From: CAYSDL01 sp964429875
Lineage (GTDB): Bacteria; Fidelibacterota; Marinisomatia; SCGC-AAA003-L08; D37C17
NCBI GenBank assembly: GCA_964429875.1
Contig: CAYSDL010000003.1
Span: forward strand, 1 to 63,251
DNA: 63,251 nucleotides
Direction: 5' to 3'
Shown here: in pieces, positions 37,367 to 45,906 of the stretch
How the letters are laid out: every line of letters begins with the position of its first letter
How positions within the stretch are numbered: the stretch's first letter is position 1
Program-made: the position numbers and the translations under genes
The notes under the pieces: generated by a model
Databases searched by the model: none
What the model was told of the DNA's origin: nothing
The model's input: the letters and a program-made list of their open reading frames with translations, nothing else

Positions 37367-38356
37367 TTATTTTTTAACAAAACCAATTTTTCTGTAAACT
37401 TTTGACAAACATTTCATAGCTATATGATTAGAAGTATTTTGACCTTTGTTAAGAACTTCATTTAGATAATCCTTATTATTTATAAGATCATTATATTTTA
37501 TACGAATAGGTGATAAGCTTTCAACAATAATTTCAGATAAGTCTTTCTTAAACACAGAGTACATTTTTCCAATATATTTACTTTCTATTTCTTTAACTTT
37601 CATGTCAGTTAAAAGCGCATATATATTTAAAAGATTTTTTATACCTGGCTTATCAGTGCTAGATTTAATTTCATTTCCTGAATCAGTAACAGAAGAATTG
37701 ATTTTTTTAATAATTGTTTTAGGTTCATCTAATAGAGAAATAATATTGTTTAAGTTTTTATCTGACTTTGACATTTTTGAAGATGGATCTTGAAGGCTCA
37801 TAATTCTAGAACCTTGCTTTCCAATATAAGCCTCCGGAATTTTGAATGTTTTAGAATATTTTGTGTTAAATCTTCCAGCAAGATCTCGAGCTAATTCTAA
37901 ATGTTGCTTTTGATCAGCTCCTACAGGAACTAAATCAGCCTGATATAGTAATATATCTGCAGCCATAAGAACCGGGTAAGTAAAAAGTCCTACATTAATA
38001 TTTTTTATATTTTTTGATTTATCTTTAAACTGGGTCATTCTTTTTAATTCACCCATATAAGTAATAGAATTTAACACCCACATTAATTCAGCATGATAAG
38101 GAACATGCGATTGAATTACTATAGTACTTACATCTGGATCGATGCCGCAAGCCATATATTGAGCAGTAAATGACATACACCTAGATCTAAGCTCATGCGG
38201 AATCTGCTCAATGGTTAAAGCATGCATATCAACAACCAAAAAAATACTTTGATATTCATGTTGCAAAGTATTCCAATTTTTCAATGCACCTAAATAATTT
38301 CCAAGACATAGATTCCCTGATGGTTGAATGCCTGATAAAATTGTTTTTTTACTCAA
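37367..38356 (-). CDS. trpS: Tryptophanyl-tRNA synthetase
   Basis: Class I synthetase charging tRNA-Trp. It has the HIGH-equivalent region (SGIQPSGNLCLGNYLGALKN, from residue 8) and the KMSKS motif in SSKMSKSDKN. The open frame extends to ATG 38404, inside the HNH gene. However, AAGGAG at 38362-38367 sits five bases before a TTG at 38356, and the product (L/M)SKKTILSGIQPSG then matches the normal TrpS N-terminus. I therefore take the TTG, giving 329 residues, the usual length. It is the second TTG-started gene in the window. Confidence 0.94.
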   Translation of the reverse strand: MSKKTILSGIQPSGNLCLGNYLGALKNWNTLQHEYQSIFLVVDMHALTIEQIPHELRSRCMSFTAQYMACGIDPDVSTIVIQSHVPYHAELMWVLNSITYMGELKRMTQFKDKSKNIKNINVGLFTYPVLMAADILLYQADLVPVGADQKQHLELARDLAGRFNTKYSKTFKIPEAYIGKQGSRIMSLQDPSSKMSKSDKNLNNIISLLDEPKTIIKKINSSVTDSGNEIKSSTDKPGIKNLLNIYALLTDMKVKEIESKYIGKMYSVFKKDLSEIIVESLSPIRIKYNDLINNKDYLNEVLNKGQNTSNHIAMKCLSKVYRKIGFVKK

Positions 38357-38361
38357 TGTTA

Positions 38362-38367
38362 CTCCTT
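38362..38367 (-). promoter_or_regulatory. Shine-Dalgarno site deciding the trpS TTG start
   Basis: Minus-strand AAGGAG lies five bases before TTG 38356 and 41 bases downstream of the only upstream in-frame ATG. It lies in the three-codon zone just past the HNH gene stop (38371). Confidence 0.8.
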
Positions 38368-38370
38368 CAT

Positions 38371-38892
38371 TTAATTTTTCGTCATAAATAAATAAGGTTT
38401 CCAAATATCATATTCATTACGAGCATGTTTCTGTAAATATAATAAATAGTGGGGTTGGTTAGGTCTTTTTAATAAACTCATACTAGTTATTTCGCTAAGT
38501 AAATAATTACTTTTTTTACTATTACATCTTTGGCAACAAGTAACTAAATTTTCCCAGTTGTCAACTCCACCCTTTTGTTTTGGGATAATATGATCAATTG
38601 TCAATTCAGATGAATTCGAACCACAATATTGACAAGTATTATTATCTCTCTCAAAAATATTTTTTCTTGTCAATGGGATGTTCCTTCTTTTTATATAAAC
38701 GAACGTATTTAACTTAATAACACTTGGTATAAATAAAGAAAAATTTTCTGAATGAATTTTTTTAGATGTTTTTTTTATCATTTCAGCTTTGTTCAATACA
38801 ATCATAACAATTGCTCTTTTTGTATTCAATATAGATATTGGCTCATAGCTACTATTTAATAAAAGTACTTTTTTACTTAAAAAACTATTCAT
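38371..38892 (-). CDS. HNH endonuclease family protein
   Basis: A 173-residue protein with a zinc-stabilised HNH domain. CQYCG supplies the first Cys pair, LTIDHIIPKQKGG holds the catalytic His, NLVTCCQRCNSKK supplies the second pair and the downstream Asn. The N-terminal half (LLLNSSYEPISILNTKRAI) is typical of the small stand-alone HNH proteins found in cyanobacteria, Bacteroidetes and relatives. Their role is not settled; DNA repair or phage defence are possibilities. It overlaps the NlpC/P60 gene by eight bases and is embedded in a translation operon. No intron, intein or homing context is visible. Confidence 0.88.
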   Translation of the reverse strand: MNSFLSKKVLLLNSSYEPISILNTKRAIVMIVLNKAEMIKKTSKKIHSENFSLFIPSVIKLNTFVYIKRRNIPLTRKNIFERDNNTCQYCGSNSSELTIDHIIPKQKGGVDNWENLVTCCQRCNSKKSNYLLSEITSMSLLKRPNQPHYLLYLQKHARNEYDIWKPYLFMTKN

Positions 38893-39694
38893 TTTGATTC
38901 AATCTATATACACTAATTTTTAAATTAAAAAGTTTCTTATCAAAATTATTATGATGATGATTTATAGAATTTATTTTAACGTATCCTGATGAATGAAGAT
39001 ATTCATGCTGATTAATAAATATTCCAACATGTTTAATTATAGAATTTTCTGAGAAGAATATGATATCACCTTTTATGAAACTAGCTTTAATTTTAATCAT
39101 ATCTTTATATTTAATTTGATCTTTGCTATCTCTTGGAAAATGAATTTTCATAAAAGATAATAGCGATTGGATTAATCCAGAACAATCAAATCCAAATGAT
39201 GATCTACCTCCCCATAAATATGAAGTACCTAATAAAGATTTAGCATAATTAATTACATCATCAATTGTAATATCTTTTGTTGTTCTGACAATAGAATTTT
39301 TATTTATTTTATATTTTTTGCCATTAGGTAAGATTGATAAAAACTCATTGTTTTCATTAAGGCAAGGTATCAACGATCCAAATGATAAAAATAATTTAGT
39401 ATCCTCATTTAAGGATATTACAGAAAATCTATCTTTAACAAAATACCAATTATCTAGTTTTTTTAATAATTCATTTTTATCATATACTTGTGAATTATCA
39501 ACATAAAATGAATGAACCCATCCAATGTATCCATCTCTTTGTTTTATTTTAAACCAATTATCTTTTAGATCTTCTACAATCAACTCTTCCCAATATAAAG
39601 CTTGATTAATAAGTTCAGAGGAAAAACTAGGATTGCTATATATTGGAGCGACGCTTGTTAATACAATTTTATATTCATTATTGGGATTAGACAA
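38885..39694 (-). CDS. SH3-domain NlpC/P60 cell-wall hydrolase
   Basis: A cysteine peptidase that cleaves peptidoglycan peptides. The 269-residue protein has an N-terminal bacterial SH3 region (about 8-70, with IKQRDGYIGWVHSFYV). A second SH3-like part follows, then the NlpC/P60 domain: catalytic Cys in GFDCSGL (about residue 170), His in IKHVGIFI, and the third residue His in YLHSSG. No signal peptide is evident, so like dipeptidyl-peptidase VI/YkfC it may act on imported muropeptides in the cytosol. It overlaps tyrS by eight bases. Confidence 0.88.
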   Translation of the reverse strand: MSNPNNEYKIVLTSVAPIYSNPSFSSELINQALYWEELIVEDLKDNWFKIKQRDGYIGWVHSFYVDNSQVYDKNELLKKLDNWYFVKDRFSVISLNEDTKLFLSFGSLIPCLNENNEFLSILPNGKKYKINKNSIVRTTKDITIDDVINYAKSLLGTSYLWGGRSSFGFDCSGLIQSLLSFMKIHFPRDSKDQIKYKDMIKIKASFIKGDIIFFSENSIIKHVGIFINQHEYLHSSGYVKINSINHHHNNFDKKLFNLKISVYRLNQNE

Positions 39695-40892
39695 TTTTTA
39701 AAAATTTCCTTTTACCAATCTTTATAACTTTATATTTATTTTTTTCTAATAAAAAATGAATGTCTTTAATTTGGATATCATCAATTTTAACTCCTCCTTG
39801 TTTAATTAATCGCTTAATTTCACTCTTACTATCAACAATTTCTGCATCAAAAACAAAATCAACTAATTTCATATTATCTTTAAGTTTAAATTCAGGAATA
39901 TCTTCAGGTATATCTTTATTAATAAAAATCTTATCAAAGTTTTTTTCTGCAGATGATGACATTGAGTCATTATAGAATGAAGAGACAATATCTCTTGCTA
40001 ACTTTCTTTTTAAATCTCTATGATTTGTTTTATTTGATTTAAGCATAAATTCATAGTCTTTAATTTCTTTAGTTGAACTGCTTAAGACCAAAGAAAAATA
40101 TTTTAAAATTAAATCATCTTTAATTGATAATACTTTTCCATACATATCATTGGGGGTATCATTAAATGCTATATAATTATCATAAGACTTAGACATTTTA
40201 TTAACACCATCAGTACCTTCTAAAATTGGCATTGTAATAGCAACTTGCTGTTTTAAATTAAAATGCTTTTGTAAATCTCTTGCTAAAAGTAGATTAAATT
40301 TCTGATCTGTGCCACCTACCTCAACATCAGCCCTTAAGTAAACACTATCATATGCTTGAGCTAAAGGATACATAAATTCATGTAATGAAATAGGTTTACC
40401 TGATTTATATCTTTTATCAAAATCATCTCTTTCTAGAAATTGTGATACTGTAAATTTTGAACATAAATTAATAAGATCATTAAAATTTAATTTACTAAGC
40501 CATTCAGAATTATATACAATTTTTGTTTTTTCAATATTTATTATCTTAGATACTTGATCAATATATGTTTTAGCATTTTTTTTAGTATCTTCTATAGATA
40601 ATTGTGGCCTTGTCTTATTTCTACCAGTGGGATCACCAATCATTGCAGTAAAATCACCAATAACAAGGATAATATTATGATTCAAATCTTGAAAATCTTT
40701 TAATTTTCTCAATACAACAGAATGACCAACATGTAAATCAGGCATACTTGGATCACATCCTAACTTAATATTTAATGGAATATTATTTTGACTTGACTTT
40801 ATAAGCTTATCAGTGAGTTCTTTTTCTGGAATTACTTCATCAATATTATTTAAAATAATATCAAGATCATTTTTAATATTAATTTCTTTCAT
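39687..40892 (-). CDS. tyrS: Tyrosyl-tRNA synthetase
   Basis: Class I synthetase charging tRNA-Tyr. The 401-residue protein has KLGCDPSMPDLHVGHS with the HIGH-type motif at 54-57. Next comes FTAMIGDPTGRNKTRP, then the KMSKSYDNYIAF signature and a C-terminal S4 RNA-binding domain (IKRLIKQGGVKID). It is of the longer TyrZ-like subgroup by its sequence. It begins 12 bases after smpB. Confidence 0.96.
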   Translation of the reverse strand: MKEINIKNDLDIILNNIDEVIPEKELTDKLIKSSQNNIPLNIKLGCDPSMPDLHVGHSVVLRKLKDFQDLNHNIILVIGDFTAMIGDPTGRNKTRPQLSIEDTKKNAKTYIDQVSKIINIEKTKIVYNSEWLSKLNFNDLINLCSKFTVSQFLERDDFDKRYKSGKPISLHEFMYPLAQAYDSVYLRADVEVGGTDQKFNLLLARDLQKHFNLKQQVAITMPILEGTDGVNKMSKSYDNYIAFNDTPNDMYGKVLSIKDDLILKYFSLVLSSSTKEIKDYEFMLKSNKTNHRDLKRKLARDIVSSFYNDSMSSSAEKNFDKIFINKDIPEDIPEFKLKDNMKLVDFVFDAEIVDSKSEIKRLIKQGGVKIDDIQIKDIHFLLEKNKYKVIKIGKRKFLKIV

Positions 40893-40904
40893 TTAAAATA
40901 CCTT

Positions 40905-41357
40905 TTATTTATACCTTTTTAGATTTCTTTCAATATCTTTTTCTTTTTTAGATTCTCGCTTATCCCAAAGTTTTTTACCTTTTGAAATTGCAATTTCAAC
41001 TTTAATCTTCCCAGATTTTAAGTACAATTTTACAGGGATAACAGTAGTTCCTTTAATGCTTACATTTTTAATAATTTTATTTATTTCATTCTTATGTAGT
41101 AATAACTTTTTTTCTCTCAGGGGATCATGTGTAGTATAACCAGAATGTGAATATTCACCAATATGCATTCCAATTAAATATAATTCATTTTTATTAAACT
41201 TAACATATGCTTCTTTAATATTAATACTTCCTTCACGGATAGATTTAACTTCAGACCCTAAAAGTTGTATGCCTGCTTCAAACTTTTCTAAAAGAAAATA
41301 TTGGAAGGAAGCCTTTTTGTTGGTTGAAATAATTTTAATTGGTTCTTTGGTACTCAT
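40905..41357 (-). CDS. smpB: SsrA-binding protein SmpB
   Basis: Binds tmRNA and delivers it to stalled ribosomes in trans-translation. The 150-residue protein has the OB-fold core with EAGIQLLGSEVKSIREG, then INIKEAYVKF and the basic C-terminal tail KGKKLWDKRESKKEKD. It is the first gene of the ten-gene minus-strand run ending at 30894. The tmRNA gene itself is not in the window. Confidence 0.96.
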   Translation of the reverse strand: MSTKEPIKIISTNKKASFQYFLLEKFEAGIQLLGSEVKSIREGSINIKEAYVKFNKNELYLIGMHIGEYSHSGYTTHDPLREKKLLLHKNEINKIIKNVSIKGTTVIPVKLYLKSGKIKVEIAISKGKKLWDKRESKKEKDIERNLKRYK

Positions 41358-41396
41358 TTATAATAATATTTATTGAATATTGTTTATAAATATAAA

Positions 41397-41426
41397 AAAA
41401 AAGCAGGATTTAAATCCTGCTTTTTT
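41397..41426. terminator. Terminator after groL
   Basis: A perfect 30-base inverted repeat with GCAGGA/TCCTGC core sits 24 bases past the groL stop. A T-run of nine or more follows on the minus strand. It separates groSL from the smpB operon. Confidence 0.88.
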
Positions 41427-41450
41427 AAAATACTTAAGTAATATGATTAT

Positions 41451-43083
41451 TTACATCATACCACCCATACCACCCATACCACCCATGCCTCCCATATCTG
41501 GCATTGGAGGAGCATCAGATTTAGGTTCAGGTTTATCAGAAATTACAGCCTCTGTAGTAAGAAGAAGACCTGCAATACTAGAAGCATTTTGAACAGCAGT
41601 TCTAGTAACAAGAGTAGGATCAATTATACCAGCTTTGATCATATCTACAAATTTTTCTTCACGTGCATCAAATCCATTGTTCCCTTTTTTAGATTTAATT
41701 TCATTTATTACAACAGAAGCCTCTAAACCAGCATTTTTTATGATTTGTCTAGCAGGGCCTTCTAAAGCAGTTTTTAATAGCTCTGCACCAACTATTTCAT
41801 CGCCAACAAGTCCTTTTGTACTAATTTTTTCACTTGCCCTTAATAATGCGACGCCACCACCAGGAACTATTCCTTCTTTTACAGCAGCTCTAGTTGCATG
41901 TAAAGCATCTTCTACTCTTGCTTTCTTTTCTTTCATTTCAACTTCAGTTGCTGCACCAATATTGATTACAGCTACTCCTCCTGATAATTTAGCAAGTCTC
42001 TCTTGTAATTTTTCTTTATCATAATCAGAAGTAGATTTTTCAATTTGAACTTTTATTTCATTAACTCTTGCAGTAATGTCATCTGAGCTACCTTTGCCTT
42101 CAACAACAATTGTATTATCTTTATCAATATTTACTTTTTTTGCTTCTCCTAAATATGATACCGTAGCATTTTCTAATTTATAACCTTGTTCTTCGGATAT
42201 AACAGTAGCACCAGTTANNNNNNNNNNNNNNNNNNNNNNNNNNNNNNNNNNNNNNNNNNNCAGCAGCCACTTTAAAAGTTCCTCTTATTTTATTCATAAC
42301 AAGTGTGGCTAAAGCTTCTCCTTCAATATCTTCAGCAATAATTAATAATGTCTTTCCAGCTTGAACAACTTTTTCCAAAACAGGAAGAAGTTCCTTCATA
42401 TTACTAATTTTCTTTTCATGAATAAGTATTAAAGGCGAATCAAGTTCTGCTTCCATGGTTTCAGCATTAGTTACAAAGTATGGTGAAAGATAACCTCTGT
42501 CAAATTGCATTCCTTCGACAGTTTCAAGATAAGTATCAATGCCTTTTGCTTCTTCAACAGTTATTACACCTTCATTACCTACTTTATCCATAGCATCACT
42601 AATTATTCCACCAATTGAATGATCATTATTAGCTGAAATTGTACCTACTTGAGATATTTCTTCTTTACTAGAAACATCTTTGGTTACTGATTTCAAATGA
42701 TCTACTACTTGTCTTGCTGCAAAATCAATGCCTCTTTTTAAATCCATCGGGTTAGATCCAGCTGTAACATTCTTTAGACCTTCGGCAATAATACTTTGAG
42801 CTAATACAGTAGCAGTTGTTGTACCATCACCAGCAACATCTGATGTTTTAGAAGCAACCTCCTTAACCATTTGAGCTCCCATATTCTTAACAGGATCATC
42901 TAATTCTATTTCTTTTGCAACTGTGACTCCATCTTTAGTTACATTAGGAGCACCAAATTTTTTATCAATAACAACATTACGTCCTTTAGGCCCTAAAGTA
43001 ACTTTAACAGCATCAGCTAATGAATCAACACCTTCTTTAAGCATTGATCTTGCATCTGTATTATAATCAATTTTCTTTGACAT
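41451..43083 (-). CDS. groL: 60-kDa chaperonin GroEL, interrupted by an assembly gap
   Basis: ATP-driven folding chamber, partner of the adjacent GroES. Clear GroEL sequence runs from MSKKIDYNTDAR, through DGTTTATVLAQ with the catalytic Asp, to the C-terminal GGM repeats. The 43-N gap (42218-42260) replaces the VKAPGFGDRRKAML-type segment. From the flanking codons the missing piece should be 57 bases, which would give 548 residues, the same as E. coli GroEL. The apparent frameshift is therefore an artefact of the wrong gap length. ATG codons at 43086 and 43083 are adjacent; the second has the better spacing from AGGAG. Confidence 0.97.
42218..42260. other. Assembly gap (43 N) inside groL
   Basis: The number of N is 43, but joining Val (first base before the gap) to Leu-Thr-Gly (after it) with the conserved GroEL segment requires 57 bases. 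The estimated gap is thus about 14 bases too short and breaks the reading frame artificially. Confidence 0.93.
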
Positions 43084-43106
43084 CATTTCTCCTTTAAATT
43101 ATTTTT

Positions 43107-43391
43107 TTATAGAGTTGCGAGAATATCGCTTTCTCTCATAATTAACAAATCTTCACCTTCTACATTTACTTCTGTCCCAGAGTATTTTCCATATAAAACT
43201 TTATCACCTTTGTTAAGTGACATTTTGACTAAATTACCAGCATCGTTTATTTTTCCTGGCCCTGTAGCTACAATTTCACCAATTTGTGGTTTCTCTTTTG
43301 CAGTGTCGGGTAGAATTATTCCTGAGGCTGTTTTTTCTTCAGCTTCTTGAGTCTTTACAACTATTCGATCAGATAATGGGTTAAGTTTCAT
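43107..43391 (-). CDS. groS: 10-kDa co-chaperonin GroES
   Basis: Lid of the GroEL chamber. The 94-residue protein has PLSDRIVVKTQEAEEKTASG, with the mobile loop (about 17-33), and GDKVLYGKYSGTEV near the end. AAGGAG is five bases before the ATG. It precedes groL by about 20 bases in the normal order. The upstream 78 bases hold an 18-bp palindrome rather than a CIRCE element. Confidence 0.97.
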   Translation of the reverse strand: MKLNPLSDRIVVKTQEAEEKTASGIILPDTAKEKPQIGEIVATGPGKINDAGNLVKMSLNKGDKVLYGKYSGTEVNVEGEDLLIMRESDILATL

Positions 43392-43440
43392 GCTTTCTCC
43401 TTAAAATTAAAAATCAATATTTATTGTTCAAAATTTATGC

Positions 43441-43463
43441 CAAATATAATGACATGTCATTAT
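43441..43463 (-). promoter_or_regulatory. 18-bp palindrome and -7-like box upstream of groSL
   Basis: ATAATGACATGTCATTAT at 43446-43463 is perfectly palindromic and lies between dut and groS. On the minus strand it directly precedes and overlaps by three bases TATATTTG (43441-43448), which matches the Bacteroidetes -7 consensus TAnnTTTG. This places it where a repressor would block the promoter. A partial third copy of the half-site, ATGTCATT, follows at 43462-43469. It does not resemble CIRCE. Function is inferred only from position and symmetry. Confidence 0.45.
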
Positions 43464-43468
43464 GTCAT

Positions 43469-43906
43469 TTACTTTCCTGTACTACCAAATCCTCCTGAAC
43501 CTCTTGTTGTATCAGTTAAACTACTAACAATTTTAAATTCTATTGATGATGAATCTGCCGCAACTAGCTGAAATAATCTATCACCTTTGCTTACATTGTA
43601 TCTATATTCCTTCACATTGTCACATGCTGCCATAATTTCACCTCTATAACCACCATCTATTAAACCAATTGAATTAGACATCCTTAAAGGTGTTTTGGAA
43701 ATACTTGAACGTGGCAGTAGATAATAAGCTTTTCCATCAGCAGGTTCACAACAAATACCAAATTTTATAAGCTTTGTTTCATTTGGATTAAATATCATAT
43801 CTTCTAAAACATATAAATCTAATCCAGCATCACCATCATGAAAATGATCATGATTTGTATACATAAATTCAGCATCTTTATTTAATGCTTTAATACTTAA
43901 TTTCAT
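43469..43906 (-). CDS. dut: dUTP diphosphatase
   Basis: Hydrolyses dUTP to dUMP, keeping uracil out of DNA. The 145-residue protein has the motifs in order: DAGLDLYV (motif 1), LLPRSSISKTPLRMSNSIGL (motifs 2-3), GLIDGGYRGEI, and the flexible C-terminal RGSGGFGSTGK (motif 5). AAAGGA precedes the ATG. It lies 12 bases after ispG and upstream of groS. Trimeric dUTPase of standard length. Confidence 0.96.
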   Translation of the reverse strand: MKLSIKALNKDAEFMYTNHDHFHDGDAGLDLYVLEDMIFNPNETKLIKFGICCEPADGKAYYLLPRSSISKTPLRMSNSIGLIDGGYRGEIMAACDNVKEYRYNVSKGDRLFQLVAADSSSIEFKIVSSLTDTTRGSGGFGSTGK

Positions 43907-43917
43907 CTATATCCTTT

Positions 43918-45855
43918 CTATGGATCTATCCAATCACCATTTTCTTTTATTAATTCAATCAATTCATAAACTGCATTATTGGAATCTAAATTTTTCTTAA
44001 CAACATCATGTTTTTTATATAATGAGATTTTTTTTATACCTGTACCTACATATCCATAGTCTGCATCTGCCATTTCACCTGGACCATTAACTATACACCC
44101 CATAACAGCAATTTTAAGTCCCTTTAAATGAGATGTTTTTTCTCTTACACGAGCTGTTGTTTTAATTAAATCAAATTGAGTTCTACCACATGAAGGACAA
44201 CTAATATAATCAGTTTTAGTTATTCTTGTTCTTGTAGATTGTAATAACTGAAAAGATAAGTTATTAACTTTTTGAATTGGGGCACAGTTATTATGTGATA
44301 TAAATATACCATCCCCTAATCCATCAACAAATAACCCCCCAATGTCTATTGATGAATTTATTTGCAACTGTTCTAATTCTATATTATCATAATATCTTCT
44401 AATAATTACAGGAGCAAGAATTTTTAATTTAATTAGATGAAAAAATAAATTTCTTTGATCTGGGAGGCCATGTTCATTCTGGGTATTTAATATAATAACA
44501 GCTTTACAATCATTTTTAATTTTTTTTATGAAGCTTTTATCTATATTGTTACTATCAGATATATATATAAACTTTAAACTTTTTATATTTGATGTCAAAT
44601 ATTCATTAATATTTAATTCAGGGAAAATATTGTTTTTTTTCTTAAGAATTTTCCAGCTTGAATAACTACAAATAACTCCTAATTGATTTGGGATCTGAAT
44701 ATTAATTTTATTTTTTCCAATATGTATATAATCAACAGCTAAATCTTTAATGATCCATTTATCTATATCCTTAGAATATAGATAACCTAAATCAGCTAAT
44801 ACATTAGAATTAGTTTCTTTCAAATAAGATATATCAGAGATTACAACAGGAACATTATTTCCACCTATATTGTTAACATTAAGAGTTTTTCTTTTGTTAT
44901 AGTTAAATGGATCAACCATTGGTTTATAAATATTATTTATTTTTTCATGTTCAATTCTTTTTTTATATCTATCTACAATTTTTTTCGCAACTGGGATTTC
45001 ATATTCAGGATCTTCAGTTAAAGAAACTCTAATTGTATCACCCAATCCATCTTCTAATAAAGTACCTATTCCTAAAGATGATTTAATTCTACCTTCAATA
45101 CCTTCTCCTGCTTCAGTTACACCTAAGTGCAAAGGATAATTCATATTTTCTTTTATCATTTTATTAACAAGCAGACGATATGCTTGGACCATAATAATTG
45201 GGTTACTAGATTTCATTGATAAAATTATATTATAAAAATTAAGGCCTTCGCAAATCCTAATAAACTCAAGAGCAGACTCAACCATACCTAAAGGAGTATC
45301 TCCATATCTATTCATAATTCTATCAGATAAAGAGCCATGATTAGTTCCAATTCGCATTGCAGTTCCATTCTCTCTACATATTTTAACTAGAGGTGAAAAT
45401 TTATCATAAATTCTTTCAAGTTGAAAATTATACTCCTCGTCAGAGTATTCAAATTTTTCAAATTTCTTTTTATCAGCATAATTACCTGGATTAATTCTGA
45501 CTTTATCAACAATTTTAGCTGCTTCAATTGCAGCATTTGGGGTAAAATGTATATCAGCAATTAGTGGATTATTAAAACCTTTTTTTTTCAATTCTTTTTT
45601 AATGTTCTTCAAATTAAGTGCATCTTTAATACTAGGGGCTGTAATTCTAACATATTCTGAACCAGCTTTTATCATTCTTATTGATTGCTCTACAGTAGAT
45701 TTTGTATCCATTGTATTTGTTGTTGTCATTGATTGTAATCTAATGGGGTTATTATCACCTAATGGAATATCTCCAATATAAACTTCTCTCGTTTTATATC
45801 TAGAATATTGAGTAAGTGAATTACAGTATTTAAATGAGTTTTTTATTTTATCCAT
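43918..45855 (-). CDS. ispG: (E)-4-hydroxy-3-methylbut-2-enyl-diphosphate synthase IspG, long form
   Basis: The [4Fe-4S] enzyme of the non-mevalonate isoprenoid pathway, making HMBPP. The 645-residue length marks the long type, with an extra domain (about 280-520) between the TIM barrel and the iron-sulfur domain, as in Bacteroidetes, Chlamydiae and plants. The barrel has PIRLQSMTTTNTMDT; the C-terminal cluster ligands are in SCPSCGRTQFDL and MGCIVNGPGEMADADYGYVG. The frame extends to 45897, but ATG 45855 (MDKIKNS) avoids a hydrophobic non-family extension and leaves room for the divergent promoters. Confidence 0.94.
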   Translation of the reverse strand: MDKIKNSFKYCNSLTQYSRYKTREVYIGDIPLGDNNPIRLQSMTTTNTMDTKSTVEQSIRMIKAGSEYVRITAPSIKDALNLKNIKKELKKKGFNNPLIADIHFTPNAAIEAAKIVDKVRINPGNYADKKKFEKFEYSDEEYNFQLERIYDKFSPLVKICRENGTAMRIGTNHGSLSDRIMNRYGDTPLGMVESALEFIRICEGLNFYNIILSMKSSNPIIMVQAYRLLVNKMIKENMNYPLHLGVTEAGEGIEGRIKSSLGIGTLLEDGLGDTIRVSLTEDPEYEIPVAKKIVDRYKKRIEHEKINNIYKPMVDPFNYNKRKTLNVNNIGGNNVPVVISDISYLKETNSNVLADLGYLYSKDIDKWIIKDLAVDYIHIGKNKINIQIPNQLGVICSYSSWKILKKKNNIFPELNINEYLTSNIKSLKFIYISDSNNIDKSFIKKIKNDCKAVIILNTQNEHGLPDQRNLFFHLIKLKILAPVIIRRYYDNIELEQLQINSSIDIGGLFVDGLGDGIFISHNNCAPIQKVNNLSFQLLQSTRTRITKTDYISCPSCGRTQFDLIKTTARVREKTSHLKGLKIAVMGCIVNGPGEMADADYGYVGTGIKKISLYKKHDVVKKNLDSNNAVYELIELIKENGDWIDP

Positions 45856-45860
45856 TATAT

Positions 45861-45897
45861 GATGTAATTTACATCTTATTATAATTGTTATTAACAA
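45861..45897. promoter_or_regulatory. Two short inverted repeats between ispG and the POT gene
   Basis: GATGTAA-T-TTACATC (45861-45875) and TTGTTA-T-TAACAA (45885-45897) fill most of the 51 bases between the divergent starts. Both promoters must lie here if ispG starts at 45855. They are candidate operators. No known regulator motif was recognised. Confidence 0.3.
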
Positions 45898-45906
45898 AAT
45901 TAAACT

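Noticed and set aside
38371..38892. HNH protein as a homing endonuclease or mobile element
   Set aside because: No intron, intein or flanking repeat; it overlaps its neighbours like a normal operon member.
41451..43086. groL as a pseudogene with a frameshift
   Set aside because: The break coincides with the N run; a 57-base gap restores a 548-residue protein.
43392..43468. CIRCE element upstream of groS
   Set aside because: No TTAGCACTC-N9-GAGTGCTAA or near match; the palindrome present has a different sequence.
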